Shown piece by piece: positions 24,301-32,385 of a stretch of 64,000 nt of DNA. Position 1 is the stretch's first letter; each line of letters begins with the position of its first letter. The notes under the pieces are model-generated. The model was not told the origin of the DNA, made no database searches, and worked only from the letters and a program-made list of their open reading frames with translations. Position numbers and translations under genes: made by a program. The stretch is taken from assembly GCA_037783545.1 (NCBI GenBank), contig JBBELK010000011.1:124001-188000 (forward strand), read 5' to 3'. This DNA comes from Henricia sp. BOLD:AAB3569 (Eukaryota; Echinodermata; Asteroidea; Spinulosida; Echinasteridae).

Positions 24301-25293
24301 TTGGTACCACAGAAGAAGCACACTCAACGCTAACTGGTATGGGAGCTTCAGATGTGTTTGAGACGGTAACATTTTCATCGACGGCCTGCACAAACATCAA
24401 AATATATTTTGTTTTTGAGGCAATTTGCAGGTCTTGTCAAACATGTACATTAGTAGGGGAAAGTCGGAAAACATTTTTACAGGTAAAATCTTACAATTTT
24501 CTCTCCTAAATGGAAATATGTGACCCGCTCTGCAAAAAAAGAGTCACAAGTCGCGCTGGCTAGAATTCTTTTTGCGACCATAAAAAGAAATCTGTGGCAT
24601 TTCTACGCTCATTAAAATACCTAAACACAAAAGAAATTCCAGGCGTAACACAGACATTCCAGGGGGAACACAGACATTCCAGGCGGTATCTGGGCACCGC
24701 CAGGAATTTCCATTGTGTTTTGGTATTTTATTGAGCGTGGATTTGCCGCAGATTTCTTTTTATAGTCGCAAAAAGAATACTAGCCAGCGCGACTTGTGAC
24801 TCTTTTTTGCAGAGCGGGTCACATATTTTACTTTAATACCTGTACCTTCAACCCTAGCTGTGCACAAATCTTTAATATTTTCAGGTTTTTCTGAATAAAT
24901 ATGATGGTTTGCCATGCTAAAATCATGACTTCCTTTCATATTTTTACGTGGGGGTTGACATACTCTATAGTATAACTATAAGCTATAAGAAAATTAAGCA
25001 GGTATATAAAAGTAAAAAATCCAACCATTTGTTTTGTCCTGTTGTTTAGATTTGCAGTTAACGATGACTGATAATTCATTGTAAATTCTTACTCAAAACA
25101 AAAACACAAAAAAAATCAGAAGCCAGTGAGACATGTTTTAGTTCAATGGTTCAAGCATGGAGGTTCAAGCATGGAGGTCCATGGTTCAAGCATGTTCTAG
25201 TAACATTAAATTTGCCCTCACCTCACTAAGAAGTTCCTCCAAGTTTTGGTGCCGGTCGATCAATTTAAATACAGCTTGTTGCATGCGGTCCAT
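4696..25293 (-). CDS. FANCA: Fanconi anemia group A protein, complete, 36 exons
   Basis: FANCA is the large helical scaffold of the nuclear Fanconi core complex, which monoubiquitinates FANCD2-FANCI at DNA crosslinks. Exons (high to low): 25293-25222, 24385-24280, 23909-23773, 23373-23284, 22968-22791, 22486-22422, 21942-21909, 21686-21516, 20962-20817, 20678-20603, 20186-20053, 19372-19262, 18951-18856, 18715-18662, 18446-18361, 18156-18096, 17612-17563, 17191-17115, 16779-16657, 15872-15718, 15453-15289, 15186-14966, 14728-14644, 14217-14059, 13490-13417, 13026-12771, 12367-12189, 11370-11265, 10655-10593, 9956-9843, 9103-8938, 8714-8587, 7615-7462, 6905-6836, 6146-5978, 4857-4696. All phases agree; total 4293 nt, 1430 residues (human 1455). 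Telling matches to human [67 protein letters not shown]. The start ATG follows an in-frame TAA. The 7615-7462 exon uses a GC donor (AAAG|GCAAGT). Least certain: 14217-14059 and the last three exons. Confidence 0.9.
5050..5285 (+). mobile_element. LINE 3' end fragment
   Basis: T-rich start, then sequence ending GGCCGAATAAATAAAAATAA. The LINE at 41727-46368 has the same 3' terminal word GGCCGAATAAATAATAAT on its own strand, so this is likely a 5'-truncated relative. It sits in the last FANCA intron. Confidence 0.55.
5795..6020. repeat. Tandem duplication (~92 bp) of the 3' edge of FANCA exon 35
   Basis: TTGGTCACTTGTTCCTAAGC recurs at about 5800, 5893 and (with changes) 5985. Each unit carries GAGCTCACCTGGTA, the exon 35 donor in reverse complement. 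Exon 35 must use the donor at 5978, because reading on into the next unit meets a stop. Confidence 0.75.
6251..6398. mobile_element. Fold-back MITE with GGGATTAAAA ends
   Basis: Arms GGGATTAAAAGTAGGTTT and AAACCTATTTTTAATCCC, and inner arms GGTCCTGGG / CCCAGGACC, make almost the whole 148 bp one hairpin. Confidence 0.7.
6636..6662 (+). repeat. Short interstitial telomere-like tract
   Basis: Four degenerate TTAGGG-like units (AGTTTAGGGTTAGGGTTTAG and onward) inside a FANCA intron. TTAGGG is the usual deuterostome telomere unit. Too short to imply more than chance or a repaired break. Confidence 0.4.
7150..7385 (+). mobile_element. SINE with CTTGGGCAAGGCA module, copy 1
   Basis: Shares GTGTTTGATTAG, GGGAGCTGAGAA and CTTGGGCAAGGCA in order with 11845-12180. 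A diverged tRNA-like B box (TCTGAATCCCGG) is near its start. A reversed fragment lies at 56725-56790. Confidence 0.6.
7680..7965 (+). mobile_element. tRNA-derived SINE (TGGCGTAGCGGTT head)
   Basis: A-box-like TGGCGTAGCGGTT and a perfect B box GGTTCGATTCCC about 35 bp later, followed by an unrelated body with a GGGTTTTCCCCACAC / GTGTGTGGGGTTTTCC hairpin. A reversed head fragment is at 20440-20520. Confidence 0.7.
8035..8220. mobile_element. ACAAGTCC dispersed element, copy 2
   Basis: Same core and end words as 2535-2715, with extra CACAAGTC repeats at its left side. In a FANCA intron. Confidence 0.6.
8291..8514. mobile_element. Fold-back MITE with tRNA-like words in both arms
   Basis: Ends TTAAGGTTTGTTTTTTTG and AAAAAAACAAACCTTAA; inner arms CCCTTACCCGACG / CGTCGGGTAAGGG and TTAGCACT / AGTGCTAA. 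The centre, CCATGACCTCCTGCAAA...TTTGCAGGAGGTCGTGG, is also a hairpin, and each arm has a B-box-like word (GGGATTCAAACCC; GGGATCGAATCTC). TTAA at both ends. Confidence 0.75.
9130..9350 (-). mobile_element. SINE or LINE 3' end fragment, reverse
   Basis: Contains TCTTATATAGCGCACATG, CTTGCCCAGGGTCAC and CTTGAACCC in the order expected for a reversed tRNA-related SINE with a GCGCTATATAAG 3' end (compare 12155-12175 and 23030-23060). Confidence 0.45.
9455..9775 (+). mobile_element. tRNA-derived SINE (GTGGCCGAGTGGTTT head), full length
   Basis: A box TGGCCGAGTGGTTT near 9461, B box GGTTCGAAACTC near 9502, then a body with CCTTGAGCAAGGCACTTAAT, CTTTAAAGATCCCAGAG and CTTTTGAGGAATCCTTGG, and an AATAAT-rich tail. 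A reversed copy is at 55120-55375, a 3' fragment at 14345-14435. A SINE of this build uses the LINE machinery of its host. Confidence 0.8.
10175..10345. repeat. Degenerate GAAGTGGTTTTGGGGC minisatellite
   Basis: The 16-18 bp word GGGGCGAAGTGG with variants occurs about eight times, with reversed copies at the left end (TGCCCCAAAACCACTTCGCC) so the tract can also fold back. In a FANCA intron. Confidence 0.7.
10998..11115 (+). repeat. (CCCCT)n tract with poly-C
   Basis: About 19 units of CCCCT running into about 19 C residues. G-rich on the FANCA sense strand, so G-quadruplex capable in the intron RNA. Confidence 0.95.
11421..11697. mobile_element. MITE with TAGACCTTTATCAC ends, copy 2
   Basis: Ends TAGACCTTTATCACAATGC and GCTGTGATAAAGGTCA; shared internal words (GATGCACACAATGAAC in copy 1) appear here reversed (GTTCATTGTGTGCATC). 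Confidence 0.75.
11845..12182 (+). mobile_element. SINE with CTTGGGCAAGGCA module, copy 2
   Basis: Fuller copy of the 7150 family: B-box-like GGGTTTGAATCCC near 11890, then the CTTGGGCAAGGCA module, CAGGGAGCTGAGAA, and a GCGCTATATAAGAACTG 3' end. Ends right beside FANCA exon 12367-12189. Confidence 0.65.
12428..12560. mobile_element. CAATTTCAT...GCTTT MITE fragment
   Basis: AAAGCTGTTCAACAG, TTTGCTTTATAAAAATGGG and GATGTGTATTACAA match one end of the element at 53424-53652. Confidence 0.55.
12590..12740. mobile_element. Fragment of GTCCAAAGTTGTCAACATTT family MITE
   Basis: Shares AGGACTTTACATGTACTG, AAATGTTGACATTTCACG and AAAATGTTGATAAGTAGTAT with the complete element at 57097-57322. Confidence 0.6.
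13075..13340. mobile_element. GGGGCCGATTTCACAAAG MITE pair
   Basis: Two copies (13078-13190 and 13256-13340, the second truncated) of a ~115-bp element with ends CCGATTTCACAAAGC and CTTTGTGAAATCGATCCC, joined by a 70-bp linker that also recurs at 22140-22212. Other copies: 22213-22336 and 61600-61690. Confidence 0.7.
13611..13763. mobile_element. MITE with TATAGACTCTTTTCAC ends
   Basis: Ends TATAGACTCTTTTCACCTG and GTGCAAAGAGTCTATA pair. Interior TATTTAAATGATGTGACA and AATAGATCCACAAAG is shared with 60800-60947. Confidence 0.7.
13811..13999. mobile_element. TTAA-flanked MITE with TTAACTCTTTCAGT ends
   Basis: Ends TTAACTCTTTCAGTACC and GCACTGAAAGAGTTAA; TTAA at both ends. A 190-bp non-coding element in a FANCA intron, ending 60 bp before an exon. 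Confidence 0.65.
14260..14440. mobile_element. Two transposon 3' fragments and an (AAT)n tract
   Basis: 14260-14340 matches one end of the element at 62501-62884 (AAGTTAGGGATATTGTGGGG). 14345-14400 is the 3' end of the GTGGCCGAGTGG SINE (CTTTTGAGGAATCCTTGG), followed by an AAT tail. Confidence 0.6.
14790..14935. mobile_element. TTAAAG...GGTGAGC MITE, copy 1
   Basis: Shares TTTTCAAGGTCTGTACAGGT, GAGGTAGAC and CAAGCCGCTGTGA with 58905-59033 (TTTTCAAGGTCTCTGACG, GGAAGTAGAC, GAGCCGCTATGA). Lies next to the exon at 15186-14966. Confidence 0.5.
15525..15635. mobile_element. Small MITE with AGCGGGCCTCCCACTG-type ends, uninterrupted copy
   Basis: Left arm AGCGGGCATCCCACTGTCAG, right arm CAAAAATCGCACACTGGAAG, centre ACGATTGTGTATAGAGTC. 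This is the same element whose copy at 41655-46460 is split by the LINE. Confidence 0.7.
16040..16620. mobile_element. Older element split by a TTAA MITE
   Basis: The outer pieces, 16040-16101 (CATCTTTGTAGG...CTACTGTGTA) and 16444-16620 (GCGCACGCACATCCTGGAAA), are continuous in the related element at 62501-62884. Confidence 0.7.
16102..16443. mobile_element. TTAA-flanked MITE, copy 2
   Basis: Ends TTAAAGGCCCATTGTATCAT and ATGATACATAGGGCCTTAA; TTAA at both ends. Also has the hairpin AAAGTCCTGTGCACGGGACTT. Best preserved copy. Confidence 0.85.
16850..17082. mobile_element. Half copy of the 57715-58130 palindromic MITE
   Basis: Shares GGGTTTTTAGAAAGGCA, AACCCTTTTTGGGCC, GAGACCAGACAAAGGTATTT and a final CCTTTACTGTGGAAAG. 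Confidence 0.65.
17425..17525. mobile_element. End fragment of GTCCAAAGTTGTCAACATTT MITE
   Basis: Ends GTGAAAATGTTGACAACTTT then GGACAGACCC, the right end of 57097-57322. Confidence 0.55.
17635..18115. repeat. Tandem duplication of the 3' edge of FANCA exon 18156-18096
   Basis: AGAAGTGATCTAAATTTAAA to TTACCATTCTCGGGGTAAAC is present at 17985-18112 and again at 17638-17965. The downstream copy keeps the donor (GAATG|GTAAGT in reverse) but lacks the exon 5' part, and holds an extra MITE. Confidence 0.8.
17681..17872. mobile_element. MITE with AGCCCGGTTCATACTTC ends, TAA target
   Basis: Ends AGCCCGGTTCATACTTCACG and GCATGAAGTATGAACCGGGC, with GCGAACGCGAA / TTCGCGTTCGCG inner arms. The sister copy of the duplication reads GTAATTTG at this place, so the target is TAA, duplicated: the 3-bp TWA target of PIF/Harbinger elements. 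Confidence 0.85.
18307..18344 (+). repeat. Poly-G tract
   Basis: About 38 G residues 17 bp downstream of a FANCA exon donor (C on the gene's sense strand). The true length is uncertain because such runs assemble poorly. Confidence 0.95.
18966..19135. mobile_element. CAATTTCATGACGCTGTTTAGCA MITE
   Basis: Ends in TGCTAAACAGCGTCATGAAA then TTGGCCCCTGAGC, the same end as 59443-59677; the left end GGTTGTGCTAACG pairs with CGTTAGCAC only weakly. Confidence 0.45.
19440..19915 (+). mobile_element. 5'-truncated LINE, ORF2 C-terminus
   Basis: A plus-strand frame reads [20 protein letters not shown] then [13 protein letters not shown], interrupted by one TGA, and in another frame [19 protein letters not shown], the CxxxC...HxxxxC finger that closes ORF2 of many LINEs. 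It is broken by at least one stop and one frame change and lies in a FANCA intron, antisense to the gene. Confidence 0.8.
20440..20520 (-). mobile_element. tRNA-SINE head fragment, reverse
   Basis: GGATTCGAACCTGGGCCACA followed by GAGGTGGAAGGTGAGGAAAG is the reverse of the 7690-7750 SINE head (CCTCGCCTTCCACCTCTGTG). Confidence 0.6.
21338..21478 (+). other. Two tandem tRNA-like heads (Thr-GGT-like), probably pseudogenes or SINE heads
   Basis: TATAGCTCAGCTGGTAGAGC (A box) and GGGTTCAAATCCC (B box) are canonical in the second unit (21407-21478); the anticodon loop CTGGTAA would give GGT, but the anticodon stem has a mismatch. The first unit lacks the T arm. A reversed relative is at 60655-60722. 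Near a FANCA exon, in sense-opposite orientation. Confidence 0.55.
22140..22336. mobile_element. GGGGCCGATTTCACAAAG MITE plus linker
   Basis: 22213-22336 has ends AGGGGCCGATTTCACAAAGC and CAAATCGATCCCAGG; 22140-22212 is the same linker as at 13190-13256. The two loci therefore share a composite unit. Confidence 0.7.
22985..23088 (+). mobile_element. SINE/LINE 3' tail
   Basis: TGTAAAGCGCTGGTGA, GAGCGCTATATAAATG and (ATT)n, typical of a truncated 3' end. Confidence 0.6.
24519..24824. mobile_element. MITE with TGTGACCCGCTCTGC ends
   Basis: Ends TGTGACCCGCTCTGCAAAAA and TTTTTGCAGAGCGGGTCACA; the pairing continues through GTCGCGCTGGCTAG / CTAGCCAGCGCGAC over about 110 bp. The centre holds a duplicated AACACAGACATTCCAGG. 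Confidence 0.9.
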
Positions 25294-26544
25294 GGCAGCA
25301 GTCAGTTATTTTGCTGAGCTAAAGTGATGGGTTAGGGTTAGGACACCCAGGATTTGCCTTTTTATGATCTATAATTTATAAACCATGTAAAAAAAATTGT
25401 TTGATGATAAAAAAACACAAAATTAAGAGGACAAAAATTTCATTATTTTACTGAGGAAAAACTTAAAATATTGCAGAGCTGTTTCATAAGTGCAGTGTGT
25501 GGGGTCCAAGTGGGTGTCCAATATCTTTCGCGCAGGCTGCCGGGCCGGGCGCGCGCTACCACTTGTTTGCACAGTAGGTACGTACCGGCGCGGTGCGGCC
25601 CTCAGGCCTCGCGGAGGTTTGACAACACAACAGCTCGCTGCAATTTCTCGAAAGTTGTGCAAGCGAAAATTACGCCGAAATAAACACTGTCGGTTTACAA
25701 GAAATAGCCATCAAATTTGTGCAAGTGTGAGAGTATTTCTATGCCCAAGGAAACTCGTAGGCGAGATCAAGATATGTAAGAATATTTCATGAATAAAACA
25801 CTCATCACATCTCACGCACATTTTCGGCTGATTTTTCGGCTGCTAATAATACTTTTTTGACGGTAGCGCGCCCTCACTTGACGCGAAAGTTACAAACTAG
25901 CCTTCAAACAAGCCGTAAATATAGTTTCTCTCTTCTTCGCATGGTAAAGAGTAGTCAATTGTGCATGTGATTTCGGGCCCGGCACACTTTTATCCGGATG
26001 CGAGCAGAACGACGTCTACGCGCATGCAACCTGCGCGCACAAAACGGCGGAAAATGATTGGACGGTGATTTGTCTAATTTGCATGTAGCTACACTGATTG
26101 GTTAAAACCCATTACATCATCTGCAGTGACCGATATTACTTCATGGTGACTTGACAAGAAAAACTCGGCGACTAATGTTCGTAGCAATGGTAAAAACAAC
26201 ATGATTTTTTTCCCCGCGTAAAATTAAACCTCTGTGGGAGAGTTTGCAACTGAAGGTGTTTTTTTTATTCGACACAGTTATCTCTGGAGGTGAGGTCACA
26301 TTAAAAAACGGACAAAGGTTAACCAAAGTTTGAGAAGTTTTACCATCCATGGAGGGTTGCATTGTTTCCTTCCTCCATTGAACATTGAACATATTGAACT
26401 CAAATCACGTGCATGTGTCGTGCACTTGAAGTCACGATAACGAATTAGTCAAATAAAACAGTCAAGTACAAGCGTCAAAGTATAAAGGTGAACAACGAAA
26501 AATGGCGAATAATCATCCAAACTACTTTGTTCATTGATCCAGTC
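25294..26544. promoter_or_regulatory. FANCA upstream region with GC-rich stretch, no gene
   Basis: Between the FANCA start and the palindrome. 25520-25620 is GC- and CpG-rich (GCCGGGCCGGGCGCGCGC) and is the likeliest promoter zone. 26102-26390 holds part of the TTAA MITE family. Short open frames here have no recognisable content. Confidence 0.45.
26102..26390. mobile_element. TTAA MITE, partial diverged copy
   Basis: Begins TTAAAACCCATTACATCATC and keeps GTGACTTGACAAGAAAAACT, then diverges; no clear right end. Confidence 0.5.
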
Positions 26545-26549
26545 GTGAA

Positions 26550-26680
26550 GTTGGTTACTTATTCGACGTTCGACGTTTAATATTCAATAAGGAACTGTTA
26601 CTTATTCAACATTCAATAAGGAGCTGTTACTTATTCGACATTCAATAAAGAGCTGTTACTTATTCGACATTCGTACGTGC
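26550..26680. repeat. Left terminal minisatellite of the palindrome
   Basis: About four units of roughly 30 bp built on GCTGTTACTTATTCGACATT and TCAATAAGGA. The mirror tract is 41270-41400. Confidence 0.85.
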
Positions 26681-26924
26681 GCTAACAGTAACTACGTACG
26701 ATTGTCTACGAATTCCGTACGCACTTTATCCACGTGCATAAGCTAGACTGGTTCCACTGTCCACATATTTACTTCCCCTTCGTCGTATATGTATAGCGAG
26801 AACAGCGTTAGCGCACATGGACAGCCGACCAGTCTAGTCCATGATTCGCGTCCGCAATTAGACTGGTTTCTTATCCTCAAATTTTCTTCTGCCTATATCA
26901 CGCATATAGGCGTAACGACGCGTA

Positions 26925-29900
26925 ATATATACGGCTCGATTTCCCCCTGCCGCACCCCCGGGGCCAGGCAGCCATGGGTGGGGATGTGTAGAGAGGAACC
27001 TTGGGTACTTGTATCCAGTGGTCGCTACCCGGCCCCGTGGGATCTCGTAGTATATTTCGTTCCAGATATATATCACGCATAGGCGTATATAGGCAATGCA
27101 TAACGATGCATAATATATACGGCTCTATTTCCCCCTGCCGCACCCCCGGGGTCAGGCAGCTATGGGTGGGGATGTGTAGAGGGGAACCTTGGGTACTTGT
27201 ATCCAGTGGTCGCTACCCGGCCCCGGGGGTTCTAGTAGTATATTTCGTTCCAAATATATGTCACGCATAGGCGTATATAGGCAATGCATAACGATGCATA
27301 ATATATACAGCTCAATTTCCCCCTGCCCCACCCCCGGGGTCAGGCAGCTATGGGTGGGGATGTGTAGAGGGGAACCTTGGGTACTTGTATCCAGTGGTCG
27401 CTACCCGGCCCCGGGGGTTCTAGTAGTATATTTCGTTCCAAATATATATCACGCATAGGCGTATATAGGCAATGCATAACGATGCATAATATATACGGCT
27501 CTATTTCCCCCTGCCCCACCCCCGGGGTCAGGCAGCCATGGGTGGGGATGTATAAAGGGGAAATTTGGGTGCTTGTATCCAGTGATCGCTACCTGGCCCG
27601 GGGGTTCTAGTGGTATATTTCGTTCCGGATATATATTATAATATCACGCCTTGGCCCATAGGCAATGCATAACGGCGGGTAATATATACGGCTCTATTTC
27701 CCCCTGCCGCACCCCCGGGGTCAGGCAGCTATGGGTGGGGATGTGTAGAGGGGAACCTTGGGTACTTGTATCCAGTGGTCGCTACCCGGCCCCGGGGGTT
27801 CTAGTAGTATATTTCGTTCCAAATATATATCACGCATAGGCGTATATAGGCAATGCATAACGATGCATAATATATACGGATCTATTTCCCCCTGCCCCAC
27901 CCCCGGGGTCAGGCAGCCATGGGTGGGGATGTATAAAGGGGAAATTTGGGTGCTTGTATCCAGTGATCCCTACCTGGCCCGGGCGGTTCTAGTGATATAT
28001 TTCGTTCCGGATATATATTATAATATCACGCCTTGGCCCATAGGCAATGCATAACGGCGGGTAATATATACGGCTCTATTTCCCCCTGCCGCATCCCCGG
28101 GGTCAGGCAGCCATGGGTGGGGATGTGTAGAGGGGAACCTTGGGTACTTGTATCCAGTGGTCGCTACCCGGCCCCGGGGGTTCTAGTAGTATATTTCGTT
28201 CCAAATATATATCACGCATAGGCGTATATAGGCAATGCATAACGATGCATAATATATACAGCTCGATTTCCCCCTGCCCCACCCCCGGGGTCAGGCAGCC
28301 ATGGGTGGGGATGTATAGAGGGGAACATTGGGTACTTGTACCCAATAGTCGCTATCCGGCCCCGGGGGTTCTAGTAGTATATTTCGTTCCAAATATATAT
28401 CACGCATAGGCGTATATAGGCAGTGCATAACGATGCATAATATATACGGCTCTATTTCCCCCTGCCGCACCCCCGGGGTCAGGCAGCTATGGGTGGGGAT
28501 GTGTAGAGGGGAACCTTGGGTACTTGTATCCAGTGGTCGCTACCCGGCCCCGGGGGTTCTAGTAGTATATTTCGTTCCAAATATATGTCACGCATAGGCG
28601 TATATAGGCAATGCATAACGATGCATAATATATACAGCTCAATTTCCCCCTGCCCCACCCCCGGGGTCAGGCAGCCATGGGTGGGGATGTATAGAGGGAA
28701 ACATTGGGTACTTGTATCCAGTGGTCGCTACCCGGCCCCGTGGGTTCTAGTAGTATATTTCGTTCCAGATATATATCACGCATAGGCGTATATAGGCAAT
28801 GCATAACGATGCATAATATATACGGCTCTATTTCCCCCTGCCGCACCCCCGGGGTCAGGCAGCTATGGGTGGGGATGTGTAGAGGGGAACCTTGGGTACT
28901 TGTATCCAGTGGTCGCTACCCGGCCCCGGGGGTTCTAGTAGTATATTTCGTTCCAAATATATATCACGCATAGGCGTATATAGGCAATGCATAACGATGC
29001 ATAATATATACAGCTCAATTTCCCCCACCCCCACCCCCGGGGTCAGGCAGCCATGGGTGGGGATGTATAGAGGGAAACATTGGGTACTTGTACCCAATGG
29101 TCGCTATCCGGCCCCGTGGGTTCTAGTAGTATATTTCGTTCCCGATATATATCACGCATAGGCGTATATAGGCAATGCATAACGATGCATAATATATACG
29201 GCTCTATTTCCCCCTGCCCCACCCCCGGGGTCAGGCAGCCATGGGTGGGGATGTATAAAGGGGAAATTTGGGTGCTTGTATCCAGTGATCGCTACCTGGC
29301 CCGGGGGGTTCTAGTGGTATATTTCGTTCCGGATATATATTATAATATCACGCCTTGGCCCATAGGCAATGCATAACGGCGGGTAATATATACGGCTCTA
29401 TTTCCCCCTGCCGCACCCCCGGGGTCAGGCAGCTATGGGTGGGGATGTGTAGAGGGGAACCTTGGGTACTTGTATCCAGTGGTCGCTACCCGGCCCCGGG
29501 GGTTCTAGTAGTATATTTCGTTCCAAATATATATCACGCATAGGCGTATATAGGCAATGCATAACGATGCATAATATATACGGCTCTATTTCCCCCTGCC
29601 CCACCCCCGGGGTCAGGCAGCCATGGGTGGGGATGTATAAAGGGGAAATTTGGGTGCTTGTATCCAGTGATCGCTACCTGGCCCGGGGGGTTCTAGTGAT
29701 ATATTTCGTTCCGGATATATATTATAATATCACGCCTTGGCCCATAGGCAATGCATAACGGCGGGTAATATATACGGCTCTATTTCCCCCTGCCGCATCC
29801 CCGGGGTCAGGCAGCCATGGGTGGGGATGTGTAGAGGGGAACCTTGGGTACTTGTATCCAGTGGTCGCTACCCGGCCCCGGGGGTTCTAGTAGTATATTT

Positions 29901-31015
29901 CGTTCCAAATATATATCACGCATAGGCGTATATAGGCAATGCATAACGATGCATAATATATACAGCTTGATTTCCCCCTGCCCCACCCCCGGGGTCAGGC
30001 AGCCATGGGTGGGGATGTATAGAGGGGAACATTGGGTACTTGTACCCAATAGTCGCTATCCGGCCCCGGGGGTTCTAGTAGTATATTTCGTTCCAAATAT
30101 ATATCACGCATAGGCGTATATAGGCAATGCATAACGATGCATAATATATACAGCTCGATTTCCCCCTGCCCCACCCCCGGGGTCAGGAAGCCATGGGTGG
30201 GGATGTATAGAGGGGAACATTGGGTACTTGTATCCAGTGGTCGCTACCTGGCCCCGAGGGTTCTAGTAGTGTAATTAGTTACGAATGTATATTACGCATA
30301 GGCCTATGCATAACGACGCGTAATATATACGGCTCAATTTCCCCCTGCCGCACCCCAGGGGCCAGGCAGCCATGGGTGTGGATGTATAGAAGGGAATCTT
30401 GGGTACTTGTATCCAGTGGTCGTTAACTGTCCCCGGGGGTTATAGTGGTATATTTCGTTCCGGGTATATATTATATCACGCGTAGGCCCACAGGCAATGC
30501 ATAAAGGCGGGTAATGTATACGGCCCGATTTCCCCCTGCCCCACCCCCGGGGTCAGGCAGCCATGGGTGGGGATGTATAATGGGGAACTTTGGGTACTTG
30601 TATCCAGTGGTCGCTACCTGGCCCCGGGGGTTCTAGTAGTGTAATTCGTTACGAATATATATTACGCATATGCATATGCATAACGACGCGTAATATATAC
30701 GGCTCAATTTCCCCCTGCCGCACCCCCGGGGTCAGGCAGCCATGGGTGGGGATGTGAAGAGGGGAACCTTGGGTACTTGTATCCAGTGGTCGCTACCCGG
30801 CCCCGGGGGTTATAGTAGTATATTTCGTTCCAGATATATATCACGCATAGGCGTATATAGGCAATGCATAACGATGCATATACGGCTCTATTTCCCCCTG
30901 CCCCACCCCCGGGGTCAGGCAGCCATGGGTTGGGATGTATAGAGGGGAAATTTGGGTACTTGTATCCAGTGGTCGCTACCTGGCTCCGGGGGTATAGTAG
31001 TATATTTCGTTCCGA
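26925..31015 (+). repeat. 188-bp satellite array, 22 copies (left arm)
   Basis: The word CAGCCATGGGTGGGGATGT or a close variant recurs every 180-192 bp from 26968 to 30921, 22 times. Each monomer has CCCCCGGGGTCAGGCAGC, CTTGTATCCAGTGGTCGCTA and a TATATTTCGTTCC segment. Two spacer types alternate (CACGCATAGGCGTATATAGG and CACGCCTTGGCCCATAGG). 27377-28400 repeats at 29080-30105, an offset of about 1704 bp. The long open frames here come from periodicity, not coding. Confidence 0.95.
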
Positions 31016-31333
31016 AAATATAAAATATGTCTACGGAACGCCGCACATGCACAGTGGGCCAGAATGAAACGAAAGTGTACCAAAATGAAATTTACATGTA
31101 TGTCATGTCTTTAAGTGGAAAGTGGAGTTCTGAGGGTTTTGAATCCCGTAGAATTCAATGGTGATAATTTTAAATCTTTGTGGCGTCACTATAGTGGTAA
31201 ACGTACCCAAAACAAACTACATGTAGGAATGTTTGTTTTAAAAACGTATAATCCATGCAATAAAAAGATGCACCAAAATGTCAACTATTGGTCTTTCCCC
31301 ACGAACTTTACGTTTTTATAACACATTTGCGCA

Positions 31334-32385
31334 CACTGCAAAAAACGCGGTGTTAAATTTCTAACACCAGGTTTTTTTTAAATTCTTTGGGTGTTACATT
31401 TGTGTCAAACGAACACCGGTGTAATAGATTAACAGCAGAAAAAGTGGTATATATTTTGCATGGTGTTAAACTTGATAAACTGCGTATGATCATAATGCAT
31501 GACGCTTAGTATTCTAATTGCATGGCAATATCCAGCTATTTGATTGGCTACATGCGTTTCGATGAGTTTTCCGCGTTTGAGCATACAAACCATAATCACC
31601 ACGTTGTACTGTCTTATGGCTAGACTATCTAAAAAAAAAATTCCTATGATACTTCATTACTCCTCAAGGGAATGTGACGAAATCATGAAAACACTTGAAT
31701 CCTTCGCTGATTCCCGTGAGAGAGGAACGTTGCTCAATTGAGTGGCCAGTACGTCTCTGGGATAGGCTTTGGATAATTTTGGAACACGATTGGATCCGTG
31801 TCTGTGATCTTGAAGATTGCTTGATCTGGACTGGTAACGATTGTGCTTGGTACGGCTGGATTCGGACCGGCGTGTTTTATTCGGACGAATAAAACATTTT
31901 AGAAACCAAAAAAACATGATGAAAACAATGGTATATTACCAATTTCATAACTGTTCCACCACAAACAAATCAGTGTTGAAATATTTTAACACCAAATGCT
32001 GGTGTTAATTTACACCATGGGTGTTACATCGAACACCAGAGGTTTTGCAGTGCGTGTTTTATTTTAAAGGGGTTCCCCCATTTTACACCAATTGGTGTCG
32101 GCTTTTAATTCTGTAAGAAAAGATCAACTGTATAGGTGTTAGCATTTAATTCCACATTCATGTGTCAATTAACACCAAAATTCTTGCCCAAAATAAACAC
32201 CAAATAAAAAATACGTTGACACCAAATGGGGGTGTTAAAGTTTAACACTCCTCTTAGTGTTAAAAAATATTGATTCCCAAATTGGTGTTACTTAACACCC
32301 AAATCCTTGCCCAATATGGATACCGACGAAGAATCAAATGTTACATCAGTGGTGTAGATTTCAACACCGCATTTTTTTTGCAGTG
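31334..32385. mobile_element. CACTG-ended DNA transposon (EnSpm/CACTA-like), non-autonomous, in left arm
   Basis: Ends CACTGCAAAAAACGCGGTGT and ACCGCATTTTTTTTGCAGTG. The right arm has the empty site (reverse reads TTTGCGCAGTTGGC), so the insertion is 1052 bp with a 2-3 bp duplication (CA or GCA), as in EnSpm/CACTA. Subterminal GGTGTTAA / TTAACACC words recur many times; no transposase frame. Confidence 0.85.

Noticed and set aside
25490-25792. 100-codon open frame upstream of FANCA
   Set aside because: Falls in the CpG-rich promoter region with an Arg/Cys-rich composition typical of GC-rich non-coding DNA; no recognisable domain.
26789-31067. Many overlapping 60-98 codon open frames in the satellite (MGTCIQWSLPGPGG type)
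   Set aside because: They repeat every ~188 bp with the satellite, appear on both strands, and come from a CpG- and C-rich unit that lacks stops. No codon-level conservation beyond the DNA repeat.
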